Positions 23,861 to 32,381 of a stretch of DNA of 37,292 bases are shown one piece after another (the stretch's first letter is position 1; every line of letters begins with the position of its first letter). The notes beneath the pieces were generated by a model, which saw nothing but the letters and a program-made list of their open reading frames with translations, was not told the DNA's origin and ran no database searches. The stretch is taken from positions 1 to 37,292 of the forward strand of contig NZ_LKBT01000026.1 of assembly GCF_002699985.1 (NCBI RefSeq), written 5' to 3'. The position numbers and the translations under genes are program-made. Source of the stretch: Pseudomonas sp. ICMP 561 (GTDB lineage Bacteria > Pseudomonadota > Gammaproteobacteria > Pseudomonadales > Pseudomonadaceae).

Positions 23861-25245
23861 GAGGCTGCTCCCGATGTCAGGGCTTGAGGCTTATTCATGT
23901 TTTTTTTCGTGTCATCGTCTTCAGGCTTGCCGCCCAACACGCTTGGCGCATCGCCGCGAGGCTTGGTGCGGGCGAAGAAGATCACCACTGCAGCTACCAG
24001 GGAAGTAATTGCCAAGCCATACAAACCGCCTTCGATGGAGCCGGTGGTTTGCTCAAGGAAGCCAAACGCTGTGGGCGCAACGAAGCCGCCGAGGTTGCCG
24101 ATGGAGTTGATCAGAGCAATCACTGCCGCCGCGATCCGTGCATCCAGATAACCTTGCGGGATTGGCCAGAACAATGCCGAGGCCGCTTTGAAACCAATCG
24201 CGGCGAAGCAGATGGCGACGAACGCGAAGACCGGGCCGCCCGTGGTGGACATGAACATGCCGAACGAGGCGATCACCAATGTCACCGCGACCCACGCCTG
24301 TTGATATTTCCATTTGCTGGCCATGGCCGCGAAGCCGTACATGGCGATGATCGAAATGATCCACGGGATCGAGTTGAACAGGCCGACCTGGAAGTCGCCC
24401 ATGTTGCCCATCTTCTTGATCATGCTCGGCAGCCAGAACGTGGCGCCGTAGATGGTCAGGGCGATAGAAAAGTAGATGAAGCAGAACAGCGCAATCTGTT
24501 TGTCGGCCAGCAGTTTGAACATCGAAGGCTTGATGGTCTGCGAGGCTTCGCGTTCACGCTGCTCCGTAGCAATGGCGCCAATCAGCGCGTCTTTTTCTTC
24601 AGTGCTGAGCCATTTGGCTTCGCTGGGATGCGACTGCAGCCAGAACCAGACAAACGCGCAAAGCACCACCGAGGCGAAGCCTTCGATCAGGAACATCCAC
24701 TGCCAGCCGTGCATGCCCAGCCCGCTGACATTGAGCAGCGCGCCCGATACCGGTCCGGAAATGACTGACGCAATGGCCGAGCCACTGAGGAAGATCGCCA
24801 TGGCCTTGCCGCGATCAGCGCCGGGCAACCACTGTGTGAAGTAATAAATGATGCCGGGGAAGAAGCCCGCTTCAGCCGCGCCGAGGATAAAACGCAGCAC
24901 GTAGAAACTGGTTTCACCTTGCACGAAAGCCATGGCCATTGCCGCCACGCCCCAGGTGAACATGATCCGCGTCAGCCAGGCGCGAGCGCCGTAGCGTTGC
25001 AGCAGCATGTTGGAAGGGACTTCGAAAATCGCGTAGCCAACGAAGAACAACCCGGCACCCAGACCATAAGCGGCTGCGCCTATGCCCAGATCGGTTTCCA
25101 GATGGCTACGGACGAAGCCGATGTTCACCCGGTCAATGTAATTGACGATGAACATGATGACGAACAGGGGAAGGACGTGGCGCTTGACCTTGGCGGCTGC
25201 CCGGGCAAGCGCTGAGGCGTCCGTCGGACTTTGGACTGTGTTCAC
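23857..25245 (-). CDS. MFS transporter, anion:cation symporter family (sugar-diacid type)
   Basis: A 462-residue, 12-helix major facilitator. The start of TM1 (FVIMFIVNYIDRVNIGF) with the NYIDRVNIG motif, the VPSNMLLQRYGAR loop between helices 2 and 3, and AAEAGFFPGIIYYFTQWLP near helix 4 are typical of the ACS family, which takes up glucarate, galactarate, phthalate, tartrate and similar anions. It lies upstream of, and overlaps, the glucarate-dehydratase-type gene, so the two form an uptake and breakdown operon. The LysR gene starts divergently 107 bases away. Confidence 0.92.
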   Translation of the reverse strand: MNTVQSPTDASALARAAAKVKRHVLPLFVIMFIVNYIDRVNIGFVRSHLETDLGIGAAAYGLGAGLFFVGYAIFEVPSNMLLQRYGARAWLTRIMFTWGVAAMAMAFVQGETSFYVLRFILGAAEAGFFPGIIYYFTQWLPGADRGKAMAIFLSGSAIASVISGPVSGALLNVSGLGMHGWQWMFLIEGFASVVLCAFVWFWLQSHPSEAKWLSTEEKDALIGAIATEQREREASQTIKPSMFKLLADKQIALFCFIYFSIALTIYGATFWLPSMIKKMGNMGDFQVGLFNSIPWIISIIAMYGFAAMASKWKYQQAWVAVTLVIASFGMFMSTTGGPVFAFVAICFAAIGFKAASALFWPIPQGYLDARIAAAVIALINSIGNLGGFVAPTAFGFLEQTTGSIEGGLYGLAITSLVAAVVIFFARTKPRGDAPSVLGGKPEDDDTKKNMNKPQALTSGAAS

Positions 25246-25328
25246 TGAGGCGACTCCCGATCATTATTTTTTTGGGGACGAGTCGATCATGGACGCAGTC
25301 TTTGTTCCGGTCTAATCTAGATTGGCAC

Positions 25329-25353
25329 TTGATTGATACCTGGAATGAATCAA
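25329..25353. promoter_or_regulatory. Candidate LysR operator at the divergent promoter
   Basis: TTGATTGAT (25329-25337) and ATGAATCAA (25345-25353) are inverted repeats with one mismatch and a 7-base spacer. The site reaches the first base of the lysR start codon. A regulator bound there could repress its own gene and act on the MFS-dehydratase operon opposite. Confidence 0.45.
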
Positions 25354-26252
25354 TGTTTGAGCTTGCCCAACTGCGTTGTTTCACCACCGTCGCCACCGAA
25401 CTCAACTTTCGCCGCGCCGCTGAACGCCTGAATATGACCCAGCCACCCTTGAGTCGACAGATTCAATTGTTGGAGCACCATCTGGGAGTGGCGCTGTTTA
25501 CCCGCAGCACTCGCAGCGTGGCATTGACGGCGGCGGGGCGGGCGTTTTTCGTGGAGGCGCAGAACCTGCTGGAACGCGCCCAGCAAGCTGCCGCATCCGC
25601 CAAGCGCTTTGCTGAAGGGGATATCGGTTCGGTGACCATCAGCTTTGTCGGCAGCGCGGTGTATGAGTTTCTGCCCAAGGTGATTGCCGAAGCGCGGCTC
25701 AAACAGCCGCAGGTAAAAATCTCGCTGGAAGAAATGAACACCTATCAGCAGCACGAAGCCATGCGGGCGCGGCGCATCGATTTGGGGATTGTTCGTTCAC
25801 CCTTGCTGCAGCCGGGTTTTGCCACCGAGTGCCTGGTGCGTGAGCCGTTTGTGTTGGCGGTGCCCAGTACGCATCGGCTGGCTACTGCTGAAACGGTGTC
25901 AGTGTCGGATCTGGATGCCGAGCCGTTCCTGATGTATTCCCACGCCGCTTATCCGCCGTTCAACGAATTGCTGACCGGCATGTTCCGTTCGGCCCGGGTG
26001 GCACCGCAGTACGTGCAATGGCTGGGGTCGTCGCTGACCATTCTGGCGCTGGTCAACGCAGGCATGGGCCTGGCACTGGTGCCACGGTGTGCGGCGAGTG
26101 TGGTGTTCAAGGGCGTGACGTTTCGCGACATCGATCTGGGGGAGGGCGTGCAAAGCGAACTGCACCTGATCTGGCGTTCGGATAACGATAATCCGGCGTT
26201 TGCGATGTTGCTGGATGCAATACGCGGGGCGGTGGCCGGGTCGTTGCAGTGA
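25353..26252 (+). CDS. LysR-family transcriptional regulator of the sugar-diacid operon
   Basis: A 299-residue LysR-type protein. The N-terminal helix-turn-helix (FTTVATELNFRRAAERLNMT then PPLSRQIQLLEHHLG) is followed by a two-lobe effector-binding domain from about residue 90. ATG 25353 (MFELAQLRCF) is the natural family start; longer frames begin upstream without support. The gene is divergent from the MFS transporter and glucarate-dehydratase-type operon, the usual arrangement for a LysR activator and its target. The inducer is probably the diacid substrate or a product. It is followed by a REPIN. Confidence 0.92.
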   Translation: MFELAQLRCFTTVATELNFRRAAERLNMTQPPLSRQIQLLEHHLGVALFTRSTRSVALTAAGRAFFVEAQNLLERAQQAAASAKRFAEGDIGSVTISFVGSAVYEFLPKVIAEARLKQPQVKISLEEMNTYQQHEAMRARRIDLGIVRSPLLQPGFATECLVREPFVLAVPSTHRLATAETVSVSDLDAEPFLMYSHAAYPPFNELLTGMFRSARVAPQYVQWLGSSLTILALVNAGMGLALVPRCAASVVFKGVTFRDIDLGEGVQSELHLIWRSDNDNPAFAMLLDAIRGAVAGSLQ

Positions 26253-26264
26253 AGAAAATTTCCG

Positions 26265-26340
26265 GTAGGAGCCAACTTGTTGGCGAGGCAATATTTCTGC
26301 TTACACAGGTCTAAAGTCTCGCCAACAAGTTGGCTCCTAC
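26265..26340. repeat. REPIN (GTAGGAGCCAACTTGTTGGCGAG family)
   Basis: GTAGGAGCCAACTTGTTGGC and GCCAACAAGTTGGCTCCTAC are perfect inverses around a loop of about 36 bases, between the lysR stop and the convergent secreted-protein gene. The same palindrome type is one half of the unit in the tandem array at 18691-19165. Confidence 0.85.
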
Positions 26341-26356
26341 CGAAGATGTTTCGTGG

Positions 26357-27013
26357 TCAATTAGCCGCAACCTGCCCCGAAATCACCAGCGCCTTCAGCG
26401 AAGCATCGAACTGTTTTAACGCATTCACTTGCAGCACACGTTGCTGATCAATCTGCGCAGCGATTTCAGCGGCGGCCTTGTCATGCACCCACACCGAAGT
26501 CATTTCCTTGCCGCCAAAACCTTCGGCCTTGCCGATGTATTGCAGGTTGGCGTCATAGAATTTGGCGACAAACCGTGCTTCGACCTGAGTATTACGCTGG
26601 GTCACCAGGCGGTTGTAAGTGTCGAGCATCACTACAACGTCAGGTCTGGCCTGCATCAGCGCATCAAGGTTGTCGTAGACAGTCACCGAGGCGAATTCTT
26701 TCTGCAGCGAACCTTTCAGCCAGTCGATGGCCAGTTTCGGATCGGAGCTATTGACGAAGGCTTCGCGAATTCTTGAATCCAGGTCGTTGTTCTTCGCGCC
26801 ATTCAAAGCAACTGAATGGTATTGCTCAAGGTATTGAAGGGTGCTGATTGTGTTTTCGCTGTACAGCACACCCACCGACTGTGAATGCTGCAAGCCGGTG
26901 TTGCTGTCTGCGACCGGTTGTAAATGGCAAGTCGCTTGCCCGGCGGCGAAGGCAGGAGCAAAAGCACCGCCGGTCAATACGGCGACAAGCGTCAGCAGGG
27001 TAGAAATTCTCAT
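26357..27013 (-). CDS. Small secreted protein of unknown function
   Basis: A 218-residue protein with a clear Sec signal peptide (MRISTLLTLVAVLTGGAFAP, cleavage near AFA-AGQ). One cysteine follows shortly after cleavage, but the preceding residues do not form a lipobox, so it is probably soluble in the periplasm. The mature part has alternating alpha and beta character; segments SVGVLYSENTIS, ARPDVVVMLDTYNRLVT and VEARFVAKFYDANLQYIGK resemble small periplasmic proteins that carry a PDVVV...FYD strand pair, but I cannot assign a family. ATG 27013 has AGGAA upstream. It stands alone between REPINs. Confidence 0.82.
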   Translation of the reverse strand: MRISTLLTLVAVLTGGAFAPAFAAGQATCHLQPVADSNTGLQHSQSVGVLYSENTISTLQYLEQYHSVALNGAKNNDLDSRIREAFVNSSDPKLAIDWLKGSLQKEFASVTVYDNLDALMQARPDVVVMLDTYNRLVTQRNTQVEARFVAKFYDANLQYIGKAEGFGGKEMTSVWVHDKAAAEIAAQIDQQRVLQVNALKQFDASLKALVISGQVAAN

Positions 27014-27141
27014 CGCGTATTCCTCACAGGCGGTTCGGCATGTGGCTATCCTCCTCCTTTGCCGAAAAAAGCAGAACTTGCGAATTTTGATGGTGACTAT
27101 CGATTGAACGAATGATGAGATTCTTGGGTTGAAATGCGTCC

Positions 27142-27230
27142 TATGTGGGAGCGAGGCTTGCCCGCGATAAGGCTGGACGCGGTTCACTTTAGATCGCGTC
27201 CAGCCTTATCGCGGGCAAGCCTCCCACATA
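27142..27230. repeat. REPIN with extended arms (GTGGGAGCGAGGCTTGCCCGCG)
   Basis: The left arm (27142-27181) and right arm (27194-27230) pair over about 36 bases, well beyond a single REP (CCCGCGATAAGGCTGGACGC against GCGTCCAGCCTTATCGCGGG). The only defect is three bases (CGA) present in the left arm and absent in the right one. Confidence 0.85.
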
Positions 27231-27244
27231 GACCGCGCTATTCC

Positions 27245-27333
27245 GTAGGACCGGCTTTAGCCGGGAGGAGGTCCGAATGTTCGCTAAATTTTCTTTGGCG
27301 ACATACCGCTCTCCCGGCTAAAGCCGGTCCTAC
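27245..27333. repeat. REPIN (GTAGGACCGGCTTTAGCCGGGAGG family)
   Basis: GTAGGACCGGCTTTAGCCGG and CCGGCTAAAGCCGGTCCTAC are perfect inverses around a loop of about 48 bases, the same family as the copy at 8702-8793. It lies 14 bases after another REPIN. The two fill the 384-base gap between the secreted-protein gene and the MFS gene, apart from short flanks (27014-27141, the upstream region of the secreted-protein gene, and 27334-27397). Confidence 0.85.
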
Positions 27334-27397
27334 AAGATCAAGAACTCGCTTGCAGGCAAATATAGAATCTCCCACAGGGATAGCATTCCAATTCAAG

Positions 27398-28633
27398 CTA
27401 GTGTGATTGCTTGATCGGCCCGACCTTCCCAACCAGCAAAGCCACTATCGCCAGCCCTTGAATCGCCGCCGCCAAGGTAAATATCAATACCCCGCTATTC
27501 GCCTCACCACTCAACGACTCCACCACCCCGAAAATCGCCGGAGCAAACGCATAACAGCCTTGCGCCGTCGCGACGATCAGGGCCACGACGCGTTGGGTGT
27601 GCTGGCGCGGGAATTCCGCTTGAGCAATCAGTGGCGGCAGCGAAGTCGCGTTGCCGATGCCTGCGCCAAACAGGATCACACCCAGCCAGACCAGCCCTGG
27701 AGCCTGGTCAACGCCGAGCATTACGGTGCAGCCCAGCAATTGAACGCCATAACTCAGGCACGCCACATTGCGTCGGTTTGCTTGTGCGGGCATGAACGAG
27801 CCGACCAGCGTCCGGCCAGCAATGGCACTGGCCGTTGCCAAACCCATCGCCAATCCCGCTTGTTGTTCTGTCAGATGCTGTACCAGCACCAGAAACAAAT
27901 GTGTAATCAATCCGATCTGCGCAAACAAGCCCAGCGACATGCCCGCTGCCAGGGTCAAAAATTGCCGATTGCGCCATAGCGAACTCGAGGGCGATACGGC
28001 TGGGTTGATTGCCTCGGCAGGCGGCTGGTCAGCACCGTCGGCGTATTGCCCCAAGTGTTCCGGGCGCAAGGCGAAGACCTTGAACGCCAGCAGCGCAATA
28101 ACGCTGACCGACAGGCCACCCACCCACAGCGCTGCCTGACCAAAGCCAAGCTGACTGATCAGGTAAACCCACGCCGATGAAAAAATCACTCCGCCAATAC
28201 TCGCGCCGTTGTAAGCCATGGCCAACGCGGCGGGGCGCTTGCTGACAAACCAGGGCGCGATAGCCGCATTGACCGCTGCCGCGCCCATGGTCACCCACCC
28301 CAAACCGCTGAGCAGCGCCGCGATAAACAGCTGATAAGGCTGATCCGCCACTGCCCAACCGTACACGCCAAACGCCAGGACGATGGAGCCCGCCAGCGTG
28401 ACGCGGGCCAGGCCAAAGCGTTTGTAGAGACGGGGCAGATTGACGATCACCAGCGTGCCCGCCAGAAAGTGCAACGTCACTGCCGCCGAGCACAGTGACA
28501 CCGACCAGTCAGTGCGCTGTAACACGGCATAGAGAAAAATCGGTGGTCCGTAGAATCCAATACCCCAGCCAAACACAGCCATTACAAACGTGGCAGCCAC
28601 GACTTTGCTGCCAAAGAAACCCGGTTGCTTCAT
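27398..28633 (-). CDS. Major facilitator superfamily transporter
   Basis: A 411-residue inner-membrane transporter with 12 hydrophobic helices. Features are an N-terminal half with FGWGIGFYGPPIFLYAVLQR and ALLSGLGWVTMGAAAVNAAI, a cytoplasmic central loop rich in Pro and Ser (about 195-215), and a C-terminal half with GRTLVGSFMPAQANRR. This looks like the MFS subgroup that carries monocarboxylates or acts as small-molecule efflux pump; I cannot name the substrate. It starts divergently from an ArsR-type regulator 74 bases away, which probably controls it. Confidence 0.88.
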   Translation of the reverse strand: MKQPGFFGSKVVAATFVMAVFGWGIGFYGPPIFLYAVLQRTDWSVSLCSAAVTLHFLAGTLVIVNLPRLYKRFGLARVTLAGSIVLAFGVYGWAVADQPYQLFIAALLSGLGWVTMGAAAVNAAIAPWFVSKRPAALAMAYNGASIGGVIFSSAWVYLISQLGFGQAALWVGGLSVSVIALLAFKVFALRPEHLGQYADGADQPPAEAINPAVSPSSSLWRNRQFLTLAAGMSLGLFAQIGLITHLFLVLVQHLTEQQAGLAMGLATASAIAGRTLVGSFMPAQANRRNVACLSYGVQLLGCTVMLGVDQAPGLVWLGVILFGAGIGNATSLPPLIAQAEFPRQHTQRVVALIVATAQGCYAFAPAIFGVVESLSGEANSGVLIFTLAAAIQGLAIVALLVGKVGPIKQSH

Positions 28634-28707
28634 GACTCAATCCCTAAATGTGCTGTGAACCTCAGTATGATGAGCGCCTAAAACGATGCTTCAGGGATGG
28701 CTGAACT

Positions 28708-29391
28708 ATGGATGTCGAATGCGCGGAGGTTTCGCTCGCCGAAGTCGCGGGTGCCATTGCTGATCCGGCTCGCTCGCGCATGTTGTGCAGCCTGCTCGAC
28801 GGTCGGGCGCGTACCGCCACCGAACTGGCTGCGGTAGCCGACGTGACAGCCTCCATGGCCAGCAATCATTTTTCGCGTCTGCGCGAGCACGGGCTGGTCG
28901 AGCAACTGGTGCAGGGGCGGCATCGCTATTACCGATTGGCCAACAGCAGGGTGGCTCGAGCGCTGGAGTCGTTGCTGTCGATCACCGGCCAACCCGCTAC
29001 TCCTTTCAAGCCCAGCACGCCGGAAGCACTGCGTCACGCGCGAACCTGTTACGACCACTGCGCAGGTGAGGTCGCGGTCAGGCTTCATGATGTCTTGCTG
29101 AAAGCCAACTGGATCGAGGCGCAGGGCAAGGATTACACCCTCACCGAAAAGGGCGTCGAGCGACTGCTCAAACTGGGCGTCGATGTTGATGCCATGCGCG
29201 GCCAGCGCAGGCGGCTGGCTTATCCGTGCATGGATTGGAGCGAGCGCTCACCGCACATCGGCGGCGCGCTGGGTGCCGCCATTCTGGAACTGATGCTCAA
29301 GCGCGGCTGGGTTACCCGACAGCTCGACTCCCGGGCCTTGAACGTCACGAGCAAAGGTCGTGACGCGTTGATCAAAACCTTCAGCGACTAA
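28708..29391 (+). CDS. ArsR-type winged-helix regulator with long C-terminal domain
   Basis: A 227-residue protein. The first 85 residues form an ArsR/SmtB-type winged helix (AIADPARSRMLCSLLDGRAR; TATELAAVADVTASMASNHF; then GRHRYYRLAN). Usual members end at about 100-120 residues; this one has a further 130 residues (HARTCYDHCAGEVAVRLHD; YPCMDWSERSPHIGGALGAA) carrying four or five cysteines and histidines that could bind a metal or a thiol-reactive effector. Longer ArsR proteins of this kind often sit next to MFS genes. It is divergent from the MFS gene and probably represses it. Its stop codon overlaps that of the convergent phosphatase gene. Confidence 0.88.
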   Translation: MDVECAEVSLAEVAGAIADPARSRMLCSLLDGRARTATELAAVADVTASMASNHFSRLREHGLVEQLVQGRHRYYRLANSRVARALESLLSITGQPATPFKPSTPEALRHARTCYDHCAGEVAVRLHDVLLKANWIEAQGKDYTLTEKGVERLLKLGVDVDAMRGQRRRLAYPCMDWSERSPHIGGALGAAILELMLKRGWVTRQLDSRALNVTSKGRDALIKTFSD

Positions 29392-31289
29392 GCGTTAGCG
29401 TCAGGCTCGATGAATCGTGTCGGCTCACGTCCGCTGGCGTTGAGTTGATAAATTTCGGTTGGCCGGCCGTCGGCATCGAAAAACACATGACCCACGCCCG
29501 CTGAGTTCCATAGTCGCTCACCGGCTTTGCTGTGTTCGGGGATACGCGGTACTACGCGCATCAGGCGTCGCTTGGTAAACCAGTTCAGTGGCGAGCGGGG
29601 GGAATACAGCCAGCGGTTCAGGCGGTCGAACCAGTCCAGCAGGCTTTGCGGGAATTCATTTTTCAAGCCGCTGCTGGTGACCTGCCAGATATGCGGGTTG
29701 GCGGTCCGGTGGCGAATCAGGATTTTATAGACGAACGAGTAATGCACGTCCCCCGACAGGACGACGTAATTGCCCGGCGTGCGCGAGTGACGAAAGATAT
29801 TCAGGATGACCTGCGCTGCGCCCCGATGCGCCATCCAGTTTTCGGCATCGACCAACAGAGGGTGACCGCACCAGCTGAACACCTTTTGCACAGTCTCAAT
29901 CAGCTTCACGCCGAACACCGGCGCGGGTGAAACGATGATCGCCGACGGGTGATCGAGCAAATCCTGTTGCAGTTCACTGAGCGCTTCCCAATCCAGCAGA
30001 CCGGAAGGCTGATGCAGGTTGAATTCGCTGCGCCAGCGCCGGGTACGGGTGTCGAGCACCACCAGTGCCGGGGAAGTGGGCAGCACGTAATGCCATTGCT
30101 GAAACTTCAGCAGCCGGGTGATCAACGTATCCAGGGTTTCACTCTGCAGATAACCGTTTGCATCAGGCGCTTGCTTGACCAGGTGCTGTGTCTGCTCCAG
30201 CAAATCAGGGAAGGCATCCGGATTATTGCCCCAGCCCTGGCACAGCAAGTAGGCCAGCAGCGCATTGCCGATGATGCGCTTGGAAAACGGGTGGCCGTAG
30301 GCAGTCTCTTCCCATTTTGCCGAGAGGTTCCAGTCGTCCGTTACGTCATGATCGTCGAAGATCATCAGGCAGGATAAATGCGCGAAAACCCGCGCAACGC
30401 CCCCCAAACCGTCAACAAAAGCGTCGATACGTTGTTGTTCCTGCTCATAGCGAGGCTGTTCACCGGCTTCGAAAACCGGAGGCGTCGGGTTGATCAACGT
30501 CCACGGCACTGGCGACCAGACCAGCAGGTACATGGCGAGCACTTCGGAGAACGTCACAAGATGGTTGTCGGCCGTGCTGCTGGTGAAAATCGGTTTGCGC
30601 GCGCCGCCAAAGAACCGTTCACGCAGGGTGTCGTTACTCTTCAGCGCCGGTAACAGGTCGGCACGGTTGTAGTAGCTGGCCGGATGGTTATAGAGCTCGG
30701 CGCTGTCGTCGACGATCGCACCTTCGAGACGCTCGTGGAACAGGCCCAGACGCTCGATCAACGCATGGATGGCGCGCAGCATTGGCCCGGCCACATCATC
30801 GGCGTAGATCTGATCGCCGCTCATCATCAACAGCGCAGGGCGATGCTCGGCAGCCGGGTTAGCCGCCAGCAGCCGGTCGGCGCACAGCAGGCCTTCGTCT
30901 GAAGCGTGATGGGGTTTGCGGCAGGAGCCATGGAGCAGTTGTTCGATGGTGCTGCGCAGTACGAAATCCGGCAGGGATCGGTCGGGGTACAGCAAATGCG
31001 GTGCCCATTCAGCGATGCCTTGCTGGCCGTCGATCAATACATCGTAGGCAATGGCGATATCGCAGGGCAGGGCGTCATCCAGTGGCACGTCGATCAAGTG
31101 AATGAACGCACTACGGCCTACCGCAATGACCTGACATTGCTGTTCATCCAACGGGTAATCACGGTCTGGCAAGCGCAGGGTCAACGTCAACGGCCGTGAA
31201 CCCACCAGCCACATCACCAAGCGCCGAGGCTCAAGGCGACGCAAAATCGGACCGGCAAGAACGGCGGGAAGGGAATCAGTTGAAGACAT
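29388..31289 (-). CDS. PhoD-like metallophosphatase domain protein
   Basis: About 633 residues. The metal-binding motifs of the PhoD-type alkaline phosphatase/phosphodiesterase family are visible: LMMSGDQIYADDVAGP (near 170), CLMIFDDHDVTDDWN (near 315) and NYVVLSGDVHYSFVYK (near 520). An N-terminal beta-rich region (about 1-110) precedes the catalytic domain. I see no Tat or Sec signal, whereas classic PhoD is exported, so this may be cytoplasmic and act on another phosphoester. ATG 31289 follows a TTG-initiated longer frame that has no better support. The last four bases overlap the stop of the convergent ArsR-type gene. Substrate unknown. Confidence 0.87.
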   Translation of the reverse strand: MSSTDSLPAVLAGPILRRLEPRRLVMWLVGSRPLTLTLRLPDRDYPLDEQQCQVIAVGRSAFIHLIDVPLDDALPCDIAIAYDVLIDGQQGIAEWAPHLLYPDRSLPDFVLRSTIEQLLHGSCRKPHHASDEGLLCADRLLAANPAAEHRPALLMMSGDQIYADDVAGPMLRAIHALIERLGLFHERLEGAIVDDSAELYNHPASYYNRADLLPALKSNDTLRERFFGGARKPIFTSSTADNHLVTFSEVLAMYLLVWSPVPWTLINPTPPVFEAGEQPRYEQEQQRIDAFVDGLGGVARVFAHLSCLMIFDDHDVTDDWNLSAKWEETAYGHPFSKRIIGNALLAYLLCQGWGNNPDAFPDLLEQTQHLVKQAPDANGYLQSETLDTLITRLLKFQQWHYVLPTSPALVVLDTRTRRWRSEFNLHQPSGLLDWEALSELQQDLLDHPSAIIVSPAPVFGVKLIETVQKVFSWCGHPLLVDAENWMAHRGAAQVILNIFRHSRTPGNYVVLSGDVHYSFVYKILIRHRTANPHIWQVTSSGLKNEFPQSLLDWFDRLNRWLYSPRSPLNWFTKRRLMRVVPRIPEHSKAGERLWNSAGVGHVFFDADGRPTEIYQLNASGREPTRFIEPDANA

Positions 31290-31392
31290 CCGGCAAATGC
31301 ACCCTGGCAACAAAGAGCCGTCGATAGTACCTCATGTTACAAAATCTTGAGGCTCCGAGAGCTCCCACAGACAGCATCTGGGCCTGTGTTCT

Positions 31393-32265
31393 CTACCCCA
31401 ACCCATTCCAGAACGCCTCGGCGAAATCACTCAGCGGTGTGCGGGCGCGGAACAGGCGGATTTCCACCGGGATGTCCCAGGTTTCTTCCAGGGCCCGCAC
31501 CAACCGGTTCTGGCTCATTTCTGACTCAGCCAACGTACGCGGCAACCACGCCATGCCTTTGCCTTCCTGCACCATCGACAGCAGCACCGCCGCCAGGTGG
31601 GAGCTGAACAGGGTTTGCAGGGGCTGCTCGGGCTGCGAACGATTGAGACGCCAGTTGATGATCCTGCCCAGCCCGGAATCTGCGGTGTAGCCCAGATAAT
31701 CCAGCGCTTCATCCGACGCCACGCTGCGCTGCCCCGGCGCGCACAACGGCAACAGCACATCAAGGCCCACTGCTTTACCCAGAAATTGCTCACTGGCAAA
31801 GCGTGGCGGAACGTCCGGGTGATGGTGGCAAAGCAGGAACTGCACCTCTCCATTCAGCAGCATTTGCTCGCAGGAGCGCATGTTGTCCGAATGCAGGCGT
31901 ACGCCTTCGATGGGCGCTTCACGCTCAATGCTCCGGATCCAGCCGGGAAAAAACGTGAACGACAGCGAATGAGTCGCCGCGAAATACAGCGTGCGTAACT
32001 GTTTGCCTGCCAGCTCGCGCGCATCCAGTCGCATTTGATGCAGGCGGCGGGTCATGTCCTGCGCGTTACCGAGCATCTGCCGACCCACATCGGTCAGAGT
32101 CGCGCCATGGGTGGTGCGTTCGAATAACTCAACGCCCATCCAGTTTTCCAGCGACTTGATCCGGCGGCTGAATGCCGGTTGGGTGACATGGCGTGAGTCA
32201 GCCGCACGAGAGAAGTTTTCCAGTTCTGCCAGTGCGACAAAGTCTTCCAGCCAAGCGAGTTCCAT
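31393..32265 (-). CDS. LysR-family transcriptional regulator of the tartrate locus
   Basis: A 290-residue LysR-type protein. Helix-turn-helix LENFSRAADSRHVTQPAFSR and RIKSLENWMGVELFERT, then an effector domain from about residue 90. The start WLEDFVALAELENFSRAA resembles the HypT/YjiE-like subgroup more than the CbbR or CatR type, but that does not settle its signal. ATG 32265 has AGGTGG upstream. The gene is divergent from tarD with 116 bases between starts, so it is the likely regulator of the tartrate genes. Confidence 0.9.
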   Translation of the reverse strand: MELAWLEDFVALAELENFSRAADSRHVTQPAFSRRIKSLENWMGVELFERTTHGATLTDVGRQMLGNAQDMTRRLHQMRLDARELAGKQLRTLYFAATHSLSFTFFPGWIRSIEREAPIEGVRLHSDNMRSCEQMLLNGEVQFLLCHHHPDVPPRFASEQFLGKAVGLDVLLPLCAPGQRSVASDEALDYLGYTADSGLGRIINWRLNRSQPEQPLQTLFSSHLAAVLLSMVQEGKGMAWLPRTLAESEMSQNRLVRALEETWDIPVEIRLFRARTPLSDFAEAFWNGLG

Positions 32266-32381
32266 GGGCGATGCCACCTGTGCATGAGGTGCTCGATTAT
32301 AAGCATTGGCTGCGCCTGGGCCGCTAGCCCTAGAGTTCTCTGGCATCGGCAACAACCTAATAATCAGAGAGGACTCATCCC

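Noticed and set aside
23884..24768. 294-codon frame opposite the ACS-family MFS gene
   Set aside because: It is fully antisense to a well-supported 12-helix transporter, and its translation is charged low-complexity sequence.
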